Positions 52,922 through 62,436 of a DNA stretch of 64,000 nucleotides are shown in pieces. This DNA comes from Deltaproteobacteria bacterium. GTDB lineage: Bacteria; Myxococcota_A; UBA796; SXON01. Positions within the stretch are counted from its first letter, which is position 1. Every line of letters begins with the position of its first letter. The notes under the pieces are model-generated. The model did no database searches. It was not told where the DNA came from and worked only from the letters and a program-made list of their open reading frames with translations. The DNA is taken from contig BJHF01000012.1 of NCBI GenBank assembly GCA_014191855.1, positions 1 through 64,000 of the forward strand, read 5' to 3'. The translations under genes were made by a program, and so were the position numbers.

Positions 52922-53290
52922 TCAGCAGGCGTTGAGCTGGGCCTCGAACTCGCGGAGGATCTGGGCTGCGGGGCCGGTGCGGTTCGCGCACAACAGCCGC
53001 TTGTAGCTGCGCCAAAGCTCGCCCAGGTAGGGGTCGGCGGCGAGCTTGTGCTCTTCAGTGTCCGGGTCCACCGTCGGGAGGGTCGTGGAGGCCAGCCCGC
53101 GCCGTCGGTGCAGTGTGCGAAGACCACTTACGAAGTTGCCGGTTGCTTGCGGATCGCCGCGGCGGCGCAGCTCGATGAACACCTGCCAGCACACGCTCTC
53201 GGGGAGCCGGGTCTTGGTCTCCGGCGGCGTGCGGAGGAGGCGAAGCAGGTCGCGGGTGGGGGCGTTCAGATCGACAGCGTGGGTGAGCAC
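52922..53290 (-). CDS. Hypothetical helical protein
   Basis: I chose the GTG at 53290 (122 residues) because longer starts run antisense into the next gene. The product is helical and charged (LRLLRTPPETKTRLPESVCW, QVFIELRRRGDPQATGNFVS, LGELWRSYKRLLCANRTG), has two Cys in the second half and ends in LNAC. It has no signal or membrane segment. I recognise no family. It faces the bioB gene on the same strand, 39 nt upstream of it, and the M16-like gene divergently. Confidence 0.5.
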   Translation of the reverse strand: MLTHAVDLNAPTRDLLRLLRTPPETKTRLPESVCWQVFIELRRRGDPQATGNFVSGLRTLHRRRGLASTTLPTVDPDTEEHKLAADPYLGELWRSYKRLLCANRTGPAAQILREFEAQLNAC

Positions 53291-53363
53291 TACCGGAACC
53301 TCTGAGCGCGCAAAGGGTAGCACAGGCCACCTTCGCGCGGATAGGGAGCGGCGGACCAGGGGC

Positions 53364-54503
53364 GTGCTTCCCGTGCTCGGCGTGCTGTTCTTCGTGGTCC
53401 TTCCCGGGTGTTCCCCGTACCGACCGCCGCCTGCCACGCCGCCGCTCATCGAGGCGAGGGGCGCGGTGCGTGTGGTGCGCGAGCCGTCGGCGCCGGCGCG
53501 GGTGCACGTCGTGCTGCGGGCGGGCAGCGCCTATGATCCTCCGTCGCGAGAGGGGCTGGCGTATGTTGTGGCCACCGCGGTGGCCTCCGCCTCAGGCGCG
53601 GCGCTCTCGGTCGGCCCTGAGCTCGTGCAGCTTTCGGTGGCGCCGGAAGGGGTATCGGCGCTCGCCGCAGCGCTGGCCGCGCCGCTCACCGCGGAGGCCT
53701 TCGCGGCCGGGAAAGCGGATGCGGCGGCGCGCTTCGGGGTGAACGAGTGCGCCGCGGTCGCCAGCGCCCTGGGCGATGCCTGGATCCTCGCCGGGCACCC
53801 TTACGGCCACGCCGTTTTTGGGCGTTCGTCGGTGATTCCCACGCTCTCCCTGGCCGAAGGCGAGTCGTTCCGCTTGCAGCGGTATGCTCGCGATGCGGCG
53901 GTGATCGCCGTCGATGGCGAGGTGAACGTCACCTCCCTGCTGGGGCTGTTCACCCCGTCGCTGTCGTCGTCCGTCACGCCGGCCGTGCGCTCCAAGGTCG
54001 CAATGGAGGATCTCGTCGTCGTGGCCCCGGTCACGGCGTCGTGCAGCGTGGTCGGTCCGAGGCGCCCAGAAGCCTGGTCTGCCGCCGATCAAGCCGCCGC
54101 GTCCGTGGCCGCGGAGCTCGTGGGAGCGCCCCCGCCGCCCGCTCGGGTCGATCCCTTCGTCACCCTCACGCTCCCGGGTGCCGAGGCCGCGCTCAGCCCG
54201 CTGCTCGAAGGGGATTTCGAAGCGGCACGCGAGCGTGTTCGCGCGCGCGTTTCCGTCCCCAGCGCGCTGCCGGCCGCTGCCGACATCCTCCTTGTGCCCA
54301 TCCGGATGGGTCACGCGATCCGGGCTTCTGACCTTGCTTCTGCGGTCAATGCGCTCACCGATGAAGCCTTCGACGCGTGGGTGCTTACCACCTTTGGCGA
54401 GGGTGCCGTGCGAGTCGCGGTGTTCCCGGATACCGCGACTGCATCCACCGTCGAATCGACGGCCACCCGGCACGTTCTCACGAGCGAGGCGCTATTCCGA
54501 TGA
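53364..54503 (+). CDS. M16-peptidase-like lipoprotein lacking catalytic residues
   Basis: I start at the GTG at 53364, which opens on a signal (VLPVLGVLFFVVLPGC) with a lipobox-like LPGC; the larger frame upstream is antisense to another gene. The 379-residue product matches the M16 N-terminal fold (VHVVLRAGSAYDPPSREGLA, then VATAVASASGAAL), where active enzymes have GLAHFLEHM. Here the HxxEH is replaced, so it is probably a non-catalytic partner. It overlaps the next gene by ATGA. M16 proteins often act as pairs. Confidence 0.62.
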   Translation: MLPVLGVLFFVVLPGCSPYRPPPATPPLIEARGAVRVVREPSAPARVHVVLRAGSAYDPPSREGLAYVVATAVASASGAALSVGPELVQLSVAPEGVSALAAALAAPLTAEAFAAGKADAAARFGVNECAAVASALGDAWILAGHPYGHAVFGRSSVIPTLSLAEGESFRLQRYARDAAVIAVDGEVNVTSLLGLFTPSLSSSVTPAVRSKVAMEDLVVVAPVTASCSVVGPRRPEAWSAADQAAASVAAELVGAPPPPARVDPFVTLTLPGAEAALSPLLEGDFEAARERVRARVSVPSALPAAADILLVPIRMGHAIRASDLASAVNALTDEAFDAWVLTTFGEGAVRVAVFPDTATASTVESTATRHVLTSEALFR

Positions 54504-55315
54504 TCCTGACTCTCCTGCTCGTGGGCTGCGGTGGTGGCGGCAGCGATCTGTCCGCGTTCGTCCCCACCGTGAAGTTCAACCGCTTGGACCTCACCGATCT
54601 GAGCTTTGACGACCTGTCGGTCGACTTCGTGTTCGATGTGCACAACCCGAACCCGGTGGACCTGCCGCTCGAGCGCTTCGCCTACGGCCTCGCCCTGGAT
54701 CAGCTTGAGATCCTGAGCGGGGACAGCCCCGAGGGCGTCATGCTCCGGGAGGCCGCCACGAGCGAGATGGTGCTGCCGGTCACGCTCAACTTCGTGAACC
54801 TCTACGAGTTGGTCACGGCCGAGCGCGGCACCGACAACCTGCCCTTCGAGCTTACCGGCGGCTTCGGGTGGGACACGGATATCGGCCCGGTGGACGTCAC
54901 GTTCGACGAGGAAGGCGACTTCCCGGCGCTGCGCACGCCCGAGATCAAGGTGGGGGACCTGTTCGTCACTGAAGTCACGGATTCCAAGGCCGGCTTCGCG
55001 CTGAACGTGGACATCGACAACGATCACGGCTCCACCCTGGACTTCGCCAATCTCGACTTCAAGGTGAAGTTCGCCGGCTTGAAGGTGGGCGCGGGCACCG
55101 TGGACGAGTTCGGCTCCGTTCCCGGCGCCACCACCGACACGCTCCAGATCCCCTTCTCCGTGGATTACCTTGATGCCATTGAGGCTATCGCCGCGGTGGC
55201 CTCGGGGGAGAAGTTGAAGGTCGACCTTTCGGCCACGAGCGACGTCACCACGCCCTTCGGCGTCGTGCCGCTGAGCATGGACGAAGAAGGGAACGTGGAC
55301 GTCGTCGAGGAGTAG
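54500..55315 (+). CDS. LEA14-like (WHy-domain) lipoprotein
   Basis: The ATG at 54500 overlaps the previous stop. The signal MILTLLLVGCGGGG has lipobox LVGC. The 271-residue protein contains the WHy/LEA_2 pattern (DLSVDFVFDVHNPNPVDLPL, FAYGLALDQLEI) at about 30-75 and a second similar segment (ADSKAGFALNVDIDNDHGST region, core FALNVDIDNDHG) at about 170-190. LEA14-like proteins are stable beta-sandwich domains tied to stress or surface functions. Two copies in one lipoprotein suggest a tandem WHy protein. Confidence 0.78.
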   Translation: MILTLLLVGCGGGGSDLSAFVPTVKFNRLDLTDLSFDDLSVDFVFDVHNPNPVDLPLERFAYGLALDQLEILSGDSPEGVMLREAATSEMVLPVTLNFVNLYELVTAERGTDNLPFELTGGFGWDTDIGPVDVTFDEEGDFPALRTPEIKVGDLFVTEVTDSKAGFALNVDIDNDHGSTLDFANLDFKVKFAGLKVGAGTVDEFGSVPGATTDTLQIPFSVDYLDAIEAIAAVASGEKLKVDLSATSDVTTPFGVVPLSMDEEGNVDVVEE

Positions 55316-55396
55316 TCGGCGTATTCGCTGCGGGTACGGTCGCGAACGCCGATCCGGTGTTTCGGTGGTACGCTGGGCACCTCCGTCGGGTGACCC

Positions 55397-55939
55397 ATGC
55401 GCGCTGCCTTCTGTCTTCTCCTCTTCGCCTTCGCCTGCACCCCCACCACGACCGTGATCGAGGGCGGCGGCAACGACGACACGTCGGCGAACGCGAACGA
55501 CACCGGCGACACCGGCAGCAACGACACCGGGGACACGGATACGGCGACCGACACCGGCAAGGACACCGACACCGACCCGGGCCCCGACCTCAGCGAGGGC
55601 GAGTACGAGGGCACGATGGAGGGCGTGATGGAGGCGCAGTGGGGCGACTCCGATTGCTCCGGCGATGTGCGCTTCAGCATCGACGGGAAGGGGAAGATCG
55701 ACGGCACCGCCTCCTGCAACTTCGAAGGCGGCGGCAACGGCATGGGCGACTTTGATGGAGACCTCAGCGGCGACGAGAAGAACGGCAAGGTCTCCCTGAT
55801 TTGGGCCATCGATTATGGTCGCGATACCTGGGACATCGACGGTGCGGGTTCCTACGCCGAAGGCGTGGTCGAAGCGGAGGTGAGCTACGACGAGGACTGG
55901 GGCGCGTTTGTGGGTGAGATCTACGCCGAGCGGCAGTAG
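55397..55939 (+). CDS. Secreted Asp/Thr-rich lipoprotein
   Basis: The 180-residue product has a lipobox FAFAC and then a long acidic Asp/Thr/Gly linker (NDTGDTGSNDTGDTDTATDT). A C-terminal beta-rich domain of about 110 residues follows (YEGTMEGVMEAQWGDSDCSG, GKIDGTASCNFEGGGNG) with two Cys. It resembles the other small lipoproteins in this window in layout, not in domain sequence. No family is recognised. A dispersed hairpin element follows the stop after 7 nt. Confidence 0.7.
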   Translation: MRAAFCLLLFAFACTPTTTVIEGGGNDDTSANANDTGDTGSNDTGDTDTATDTGKDTDTDPGPDLSEGEYEGTMEGVMEAQWGDSDCSGDVRFSIDGKGKIDGTASCNFEGGGNGMGDFDGDLSGDEKNGKVSLIWAIDYGRDTWDIDGAGSYAEGVVEAEVSYDEDWGAFVGEIYAERQ

Positions 55940-55946
55940 CACCGGG

Positions 55947-55997
55947 GCGAATCGCGGCTCCCTGTCCCGTGGTTGAGCGGGTGTCGCAGCGATTCGC
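55947..55997 (+). repeat. Dispersed hairpin element, copy C
   Basis: Arms GCGAATCGC (55947-55955) and GCGATTCGC (55989-55997) are perfect complements flanking a 33-nt loop with the core GCTCCCTGTCCCG and TTGAGCGGG. The arms are the swapped version of copy B. It follows the lipoprotein stop by 7 nt. Confidence 0.7.
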
Positions 55998-56011
55998 GGC
56001 GTGGTCGCGCC

Positions 56012-56222
56012 GAGGTATCCCCCCCGAAAAGCGACACCCACTCCAGGTATCCCCTCCGAATTGCGACAGCCGGGGCGCTCCCGCCAACACACGCCTCGTA
56101 ACGACGCAAAGTTTTCGGCGTTGCTCCGTGTGGCAGCTCCTCGCGGCGCGCGTCCGCCGCGGCGAGAGTCGCAAATCCGAGGGGATACCTCGCGAAGTGT
56201 CCCAAGTTGAGGGGGATACCTC
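56012..56222. repeat. Composite inverted repeat made of four short repeats
   Basis: Two direct copies of GAGGTATCCCCYCC with a GCGACA end (56012-56037 and 56045-56068, period 32) face two reversed copies (56168-56190 and 56197-56222, period 31). They bracket about 100 bp. Multiple terminal repeats of this kind are known at the ends of IS21-type elements, but the TGTCGC tips point inward here and no transposase is nearby. Confidence 0.7.
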
Positions 56223-56334
56223 CGCGGCGGGTAGCGTCGTCTCCCGTGCGTGCGCCTCCGGTCCCGCCGCGATGCGCCGAGATGCTCGCTCGGCCCCAAA
56301 ACCTGGCCTTGCGCATCGCCCCTGAACCTCATAA

Positions 56335-56352
56335 TGAATGAGGGTTCATTCA
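56335..56352. promoter_or_regulatory. FadR-like operator upstream of fadN
   Basis: TGAATGA and TCATTCA are perfect inverted halves separated by 4 nt (18 bp in all). The TetR-type FadR of Bacillus binds a TGAATGAnnAnTCATTCA-type box in beta-oxidation promoters. It ends 12 nt before the fadN ATG, so a bound repressor could block initiation. The promoter itself is not evident. Confidence 0.75.
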
Positions 56353-56364
56353 GGGAGCCGCAGC

Positions 56365-58731
56365 ATGGCCATCCAGAAGGTCGCCGTCCTCGGGGCGGGT
56401 GTCATGGGGCAGGGCATCGCCGCCCACCTCGCCAACGCCGGCGTTTCGAGCTTGTTGTTCGACATCGCGCCGAAAGAAGGGGCCGACCCCCGCGCGCTCG
56501 CCAAAGCGGGCCTCGCGAACGTCGGGAAGCTCAAGCCGCCCGCGCTCTTCCGCGCGGCCGATGTCAGCTTTATCACCGCCTGCAACTACGATACCGACGC
56601 GGCGCGCCTCGCCGAATGCGACCTCATCATCGAGGTCGTGGCCGAGGTGCTCAGCATCAAGGAGAAGGTGTTTGGCTGGGTGGCGGCGAACCGCCGGCCC
56701 GGCAGCATCGTCGCGAGCAACACCTCCGGCATCCCGCTCGCGGTGATGGCCGAGAAGATGGCTCCCGACCTGCGGAGTCACTTCGTGATCATGCACTTCT
56801 TCAACCCCGTGCGGTACATGCAGTTGTTGGAGATCGTGAGCGGTCCCGACACGCACGCCACCGTGGTGGAGGAGGTCGCGCGCTTCGGCGAGCGCCAGCT
56901 CGGCAAGGGCATCGTGTACGCGAAGGACACGCCGGCGTTCGTCGCGAACCGCGTCGGCACCTACGGAATGACCAGTGTGTTCCGCCATATGGCGCGCCTC
57001 GGCCTCACCGTTGAACAGGTGGACGCGGTGTTCGGCAAGGCGATGGGCCGGCCCGACAGCGCCGTGTTCCGTACGGCCGATCTCGTCGGCATCGACACGC
57101 TCGCGCATGTCATCCAGGGCATCTACGATAGCTGCCCGAACGACGAAGAGCGCGCGTCCTTCGCCGTTCCTGAGTACGTCAAGCAGCTCATCGCCGCCGG
57201 CCGCCTCGGGGACAAGACGGGAACTGGCTTCTACAAGAAGGTCAAGAACGCCGAGGGGAAGAGCGAAATTCTCGCGTTGGACCTCGCCACGTTGGAGTAC
57301 CGCCCGAGCGAGAAGGTGCGGTTCGCCTGCCTCGGCGCCGCGCGCTCGGCCGAGACGGTGGCCGAGAAGGTCAAGATCATCCTGGGTGGAACCGATCCCG
57401 CGGCGCAGTTCGCCTGGGCCGTCACCGCCGACACGCTGCTGTACGCGGCTCGCCGGGTCGGCGACATCGCCGACGACATCGTGAACATCGACCGGGGCAT
57501 GCGCTGGGGCTTCCGCTGGGAGCAGGGCCCGTTTGAAACGTGGGACACGCTGGGCGTGCCCGAAACCGTCGCGAAGATGGAGGCCGAAGGCCGCGAGATC
57601 CCGGCCTGGGTCAAGGCGATGTTGGCCTCCGGCCGCACGAAGTTCTACGACCGCGACGCGGCGGGAACGCTCACGTTCGCCCCGCTGTCGGGCGCGCCGG
57701 TGGTGGTGCCGCGCAGCAAGGGCCAGCTCCTGCTCGACGACGTGCGGGCCCGCGGCGGCGAGGTCGACCGCAACATGTCGGCCTCCCTGCTCGACCTCGG
57801 CGATGGCGTGCTCTGCCTCGAGTTCCACTCGAAGATGAACGCGCTTGATGATCTCATCTTCCCCATGTACAAGCAGGCGATCGACCTGATGGAGGCGGAC
57901 AAGTACGACGCGCTGGTGATCGGCAACCAGGGCGGGCAGGCCTTCTGCGCCGGCGCCAACATCCTGATGGTGCTGATGTTCGCCATGCAGGGCGACTGGG
58001 CGGGGTTGGAGGCGGCGATCCGCGGGATGCAGGATGGCCTGCAGCGCGCCCGCTACTTCCGGAAGCCGATTGTCACCGCGCCCTGGGGACTTACCCTGGG
58101 CGGCGGCGTGGAAGTCACGATGCACTCGTCGGCCACCGTCGCGTGTGGCGAGATGTACTCGGGGCTCGTGGAGGTCGGCGTCGGCTTGTTGCCGGCGGGC
58201 GGCGGCTGCAAGGAGATGGTGATGCGCTTCCTCGGGGATCAGCCCCCGGGCGTCGCGGTCGACCCGAACCCGTACGTGCAGAAGCTGTTCGAGTACATCG
58301 CGACCGCGAAGATCTTCATGTCGGCGGAAGAGGCCCGCGATGGTCGATTCCTGCGCACCACCGACCGCGTGGAGATGGATCCAGACGCGGTGATCGGCAC
58401 CGCCAAGCAGGTCGCCCTCGGCCTCGTCGCCGGCGGCTACCAGGCTCCGCGGCCCCGCACCGCACGCGTGCCCGGCATCCAGGGCCGCGCCACCCTGGAA
58501 TTGGGCTTGTACCAGTTCAACAAGGGCGGCCTCGCCACCGACTACGACGTGGTCGTGGGCAAGAAGGTGGCGCACGTCCTCTGCGGCGGCGACGTGCCGT
58601 ACGGCACCGTTCGCACCGAGCAGGACCTCCTCGACCTCGAGCGGGAGGCTTTCCTCTCGCTCTGTGGCAATCCCCAGACCCAGGCCCGGATCCAGCACAT
58701 GCTGGAGAAGGGCAAGCCGCTGCGCAACTAG
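56365..58731 (+). CDS. fadN: 3-hydroxyacyl-CoA dehydrogenase / enoyl-CoA hydratase, FadN type
   Basis: The 788-residue enzyme starts at ATG 56365. The N-terminal half is the hydroxyacyl-CoA dehydrogenase: NAD site LGAGVMGQGIA (9-19), catalytic MHFFNPVRYM, and C-terminal dehydrogenase fold with KTGTGFYKK. The C-terminal half (about 480-690) is a crotonase domain with GQAFCAGANI and GLVEVGVGLLPAGGG. This order (dehydrogenase first, hydratase last) matches Bacillus FadN, not E. coli FadB/FadJ, where the hydratase is N-terminal. It is followed by a thiolase after 9 nt, as in the fadN-fadA operon. Confidence 0.93.
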   Translation: MAIQKVAVLGAGVMGQGIAAHLANAGVSSLLFDIAPKEGADPRALAKAGLANVGKLKPPALFRAADVSFITACNYDTDAARLAECDLIIEVVAEVLSIKEKVFGWVAANRRPGSIVASNTSGIPLAVMAEKMAPDLRSHFVIMHFFNPVRYMQLLEIVSGPDTHATVVEEVARFGERQLGKGIVYAKDTPAFVANRVGTYGMTSVFRHMARLGLTVEQVDAVFGKAMGRPDSAVFRTADLVGIDTLAHVIQGIYDSCPNDEERASFAVPEYVKQLIAAGRLGDKTGTGFYKKVKNAEGKSEILALDLATLEYRPSEKVRFACLGAARSAETVAEKVKIILGGTDPAAQFAWAVTADTLLYAARRVGDIADDIVNIDRGMRWGFRWEQGPFETWDTLGVPETVAKMEAEGREIPAWVKAMLASGRTKFYDRDAAGTLTFAPLSGAPVVVPRSKGQLLLDDVRARGGEVDRNMSASLLDLGDGVLCLEFHSKMNALDDLIFPMYKQAIDLMEADKYDALVIGNQGGQAFCAGANILMVLMFAMQGDWAGLEAAIRGMQDGLQRARYFRKPIVTAPWGLTLGGGVEVTMHSSATVACGEMYSGLVEVGVGLLPAGGGCKEMVMRFLGDQPPGVAVDPNPYVQKLFEYIATAKIFMSAEEARDGRFLRTTDRVEMDPDAVIGTAKQVALGLVAGGYQAPRPRTARVPGIQGRATLELGLYQFNKGGLATDYDVVVGKKVAHVLCGGDVPYGTVRTEQDLLDLEREAFLSLCGNPQTQARIQHMLEKGKPLRN

Positions 58732-58740
58732 GAGCCTTCT

Positions 58741-59907
<1,167 letters not shown>

Positions 59908-59917
59908 GCCCCGCCTC

Positions 59918-60382
59918 TCAGTCCCAGTCTCCGCCGCCTCCCGAGCTCAGGGACTGCTCGTACGTCAATCCCGAGGGCTCGACGCCGAAAATCGTGTTCT
60001 CGGTCACGTGCATGAGCTTGAGCCCGTCGGGGGCGTTCTCGTAGAGCGCCATCAGCATCCCCGCGCAGGCGACCGGCTCGTAGCGCTCCCGCGCGCTCTC
60101 GATTGGGCGGCACGTTGCCTCGACCTCCAGAAGCACGGTCACGTCGCCGAAGATCGGGCCCCAGGCGAGCGGGTAGACGTTCACGGTCGCCGACTCGACC
60201 GCCACGCACTCCTCCCCCTGCGCGCACAGGTGATCCACCACGATTGGGGAGTCCCGAACCCGGGCGACAAGCTCGGCTTCGTCCACCTCAGGCCAGAACC
60301 CGAAGGTCGGGATGCGGAGGCAGCAGCAGTTCGTGCAGGAGAGCAACAGGACGGTGACGATGCCGAGCGAGAGGCCGCGCAT
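59918..60382 (-). CDS. Cys-rich lipoprotein
   Basis: The 154-residue product has a signal LGIVTVLLLSC with a Cys-rich mature start (CTNCCCLRIPTFGFWPEVDE). The rest contains four further Cys (DHLCAQGEECVAV, EATCRPI, VACAGML) and ends in a Ser/Gly/Asp tail. It resembles the CCCC lipoprotein at 38567 in having a run of Cys after the lipobox, but not in the rest. No family is recognised. It overlaps nothing and lies tail to tail with fadA, 10 nt apart. Confidence 0.65.
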   Translation of the reverse strand: MRGLSLGIVTVLLLSCTNCCCLRIPTFGFWPEVDEAELVARVRDSPIVVDHLCAQGEECVAVESATVNVYPLAWGPIFGDVTVLLEVEATCRPIESARERYEPVACAGMLMALYENAPDGLKLMHVTENTIFGVEPSGLTYEQSLSSGGGGDWD

Positions 60383-60420
60383 GACCGACGGTGTACCTCA
60401 GGGAGGGGGTCACCGCCCCG

Positions 60421-61254
60421 TCACGGACAAAGCTGCTCCGCCACCTGCTCGACGCCGCGCGCGCTCCAGTGGAGGTCGCGGTCGAGCCACGCGTCGTGAA
60501 GTTCGAGGTCGATCATCGGCGCGCCCACCTCGTCGCGCACGGTTGCGACGGCGCGCCCGTCGGGGAGCGTGGGGGACGGGTATCCGCCCCAGACCACGCG
60601 TGTTTCGGGATGAGCGTCGACAAACGCCCGGATTCTGGCGCCCACGCTCGCGAAGCCCACGCGAGGCTCCGGCGCGCGGCGAAGCGCGCCGATCATGCCG
60701 ACGACGTCCTGTGGGATCTGCCAGCCAGCGAACGGTGAGGCGTAGAACCGTCGCGCCCACGGTGGACTCTTCACTGCAAGCAACCAGCCGTTCACGGTGA
60801 TTGAGCGGTCGGCGAGCCGCCCGGCGTCGTCGTCATAGGGGTTCACGATGAGCAGGCAGTCTGTCGCGATGCTACCCAGGGACTCAGCTCGATCCAGGGC
60901 GTCGATCGCCGACCAGCCGGGGGCGGCGGCGTTGAGCATGGGATGTCCCCGTGCGATGCAACGGGCGGCGAGCGTCTCGTCGTCATCGAGGCCGAGGCCG
61001 AACGCGAGGCTATCCCCAAGCAGGACCGTGCCCTTGGCGGAGGAGGGCGTGCGGAGCCCTCGGGCGTCGAGGTGGACCGAGTATTGCCGGGCGCCGAGCA
61101 GACCCACCGCTGAAGTAGTGGGGATCAAGGCCGGAGGTGACGTGGAGGCGTAGATGGGCAGGGGGCCATGGCCGCCGCCCCGCACGGTGCGCAGCCCGCA
61201 CTCGGCCAGCCCGAGGGCGGCGACCGAGCCCGCGAGCGCGAGCAGGACGTTCAA
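60421..61254 (-). CDS. SGNH-like hydrolase with N-terminal anchor
   Basis: The TTG at 61254 overlaps the previous stop (TTGA) and gives 277 residues with an N-terminal hydrophobic segment (VLLALAGSVAALGLAECGL). The GDSL-type nucleophile block is TVLLGDSLAFGLGLDDDETL (trimmed core LLGDSLAFGLG), and the C-terminal LHWSARGVEQVAEQL holds a candidate catalytic Asp/His pair (DLHW). This is the SGNH arrangement used by esterases and acyl hydrolases. It ends near the lipoprotein gene. The substrate is unknown; the TTG start is uncertain. Confidence 0.68.
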   Translation of the reverse strand: MNVLLALAGSVAALGLAECGLRTVRGGGHGPLPIYASTSPPALIPTTSAVGLLGARQYSVHLDARGLRTPSSAKGTVLLGDSLAFGLGLDDDETLAARCIARGHPMLNAAAPGWSAIDALDRAESLGSIATDCLLIVNPYDDDAGRLADRSITVNGWLLAVKSPPWARRFYASPFAGWQIPQDVVGMIGALRRAPEPRVGFASVGARIRAFVDAHPETRVVWGGYPSPTLPDGRAVATVRDEVGAPMIDLELHDAWLDRDLHWSARGVEQVAEQLCP

Positions 61255-61733
61255 TCCTCGGCGTGCCAAAGCCTCACCGCCAGCACGATCTCGAGGATGA
61301 ACGCGGGGATCAGGGAGAGCGGGCCGATGACCAGGAGCACGAAGCCGAGGACGTAGGGCAGCACCCCGAGCGCCGCGAGATTGAAGGGCAGGAAGGGCAG
61401 GAGGGGCAGGAGCTGGGTGACGACCCCCGCCAGCAAGCACGCCATTACGCCTGCGACGATGCGGTGTGGGCCTGTTTGAGGCTTGTACCGGGCGAAGACG
61501 AGGATCGGAACCGCGACTCCCAGCGCGATGGCCACGCCATCCACGAGGTAGTCGAACGCCGTACGGTCCGGCACCGGGCTGCAGAAGAATCGAAGCTCGC
61601 GTCCGAACTCGGCGACGATGAGCATCGCGGCGCTGGCGACCAGGTAGCTCGCGCCGACCGCCCAGAGGGGCGTGGGTCCGGACGGCGGCGGGTCACCCCG
61701 GGGCGGCGGTTCACCATAGGGATCGGGGACCAT
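61251..61733 (-). CDS. Small membrane protein
   Basis: The 160-residue product has a Pro-rich N-terminus (residues 1-22) and four hydrophobic segments (AVGASYLVASAAMLIVAEFG, GVAIALGVAVPILVFARY, IVAGVMACLLAGVVTQLLP, GVLPYVLGFVLLVIGPLSLI). No family is recognised. Its stop overlaps the start of the SGNH-like gene. Its start is divergent from the methyltransferase gene; if that gene began at 61732 the two starts would overlap, which is one reason to use the later methyltransferase start. Confidence 0.68.
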   Translation of the reverse strand: MVPDPYGEPPPRGDPPPSGPTPLWAVGASYLVASAAMLIVAEFGRELRFFCSPVPDRTAFDYLVDGVAIALGVAVPILVFARYKPQTGPHRIVAGVMACLLAGVVTQLLPLLPFLPFNLAALGVLPYVLGFVLLVIGPLSLIPAFILEIVLAVRLWHAED

Positions 61734-61764
61734 GTTCGAAGCCTATCGCGGGCTAAGCTCACGG

Positions 61765-62427
61765 ATGTCGTCGCCATTGGCGCCCACCCGCGTTTCCCGT
61801 ACCCGCGCCGAAGCCCGTGCCGGCTACGACCGGATCGCCGGGATCTACGACTGGCTGGCGGGAGCTTCGGAGCGCCCCTTCCGCCGCCGTGCCCTCGATT
61901 TTCTGGACCTTCAGCAGGGCGAGTCGGTTCTGGAGATCGGCTGTGGAACCGGCGAGGCGCTCGTGGAACTCGCCGGCCTTTCCCCCGAGGTCACCGGCGT
62001 GGATCTGTCACCGCGAATGCTCGAACGGGCACGTCGGCGCTTGGATGCGGCGGGGCGCTCGGCGCGGCTCATCGAGGGGGATGCGCACGCGCTGCCCGTG
62101 GCGGACGCCAGCCAGGACGCCGTGTTCATGAGCTTCGTGCTCGATCTCGTCGATACCCCCGAGCTTCCCGGCTTCCTCGCGGAGGTGCGGCGCGTGCTGC
62201 GCCCGGGCGGTCGCCTCGCGCTCGTCACGATGTCGGCCGACTCCGGGAGCGCCCTCCCGATGCGGCTGTATGCGTGGGCGCATCGGGTGTTTCCGGTAGC
62301 TGTGGACTGTCGCCCGGTCCACCTCGCGGCCGTGCTGGAGGCTGGCGGATTCCGGCCGGAGCGGCTGCAGCAGGGCGCGATGTGGGGGCTCGGGGTTGCG
62401 TGGGCCCTCGCCCGCCCGCGAGGATAG
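61765..62427 (+). CDS. Class I SAM-dependent methyltransferase
   Basis: I start at the internal ATG (61765, 220 residues) because the family begins at RAGYDRIAGIYDWLAG and the longer start would overlap a divergent gene. Motif I is SVLEIGCGTGEALVELA, followed by the acidic GVDLSPRMLERARRRL, the DAVFMSFVLDLVD strand and the FLAEVRRVLRPGGRLALV motif. This is typical of UbiE/type-11 methyltransferases. The substrate is unknown. It is followed by a cardiolipin synthase gene after 9 nt, which hints at membrane lipid modification. Confidence 0.87.
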   Translation: MSSPLAPTRVSRTRAEARAGYDRIAGIYDWLAGASERPFRRRALDFLDLQQGESVLEIGCGTGEALVELAGLSPEVTGVDLSPRMLERARRRLDAAGRSARLIEGDAHALPVADASQDAVFMSFVLDLVDTPELPGFLAEVRRVLRPGGRLALVTMSADSGSALPMRLYAWAHRVFPVAVDCRPVHLAAVLEAGGFRPERLQQGAMWGLGVAWALARPRG

Positions 62428-62436
62428 GCCCTCCTT

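Larger units (their letters stand above)
55940..56364. other. Intergenic region with hairpin element, paired inverted repeats and FadR-like operator
   Basis: The 425 bases contain no gene I trust. They hold hairpin element copy C (55947-55997), two outward pairs of short repeats forming a larger inverted repeat (56012-56222), and an 18-bp operator (56335-56352) just before the beta-oxidation genes. Confidence 0.75.
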
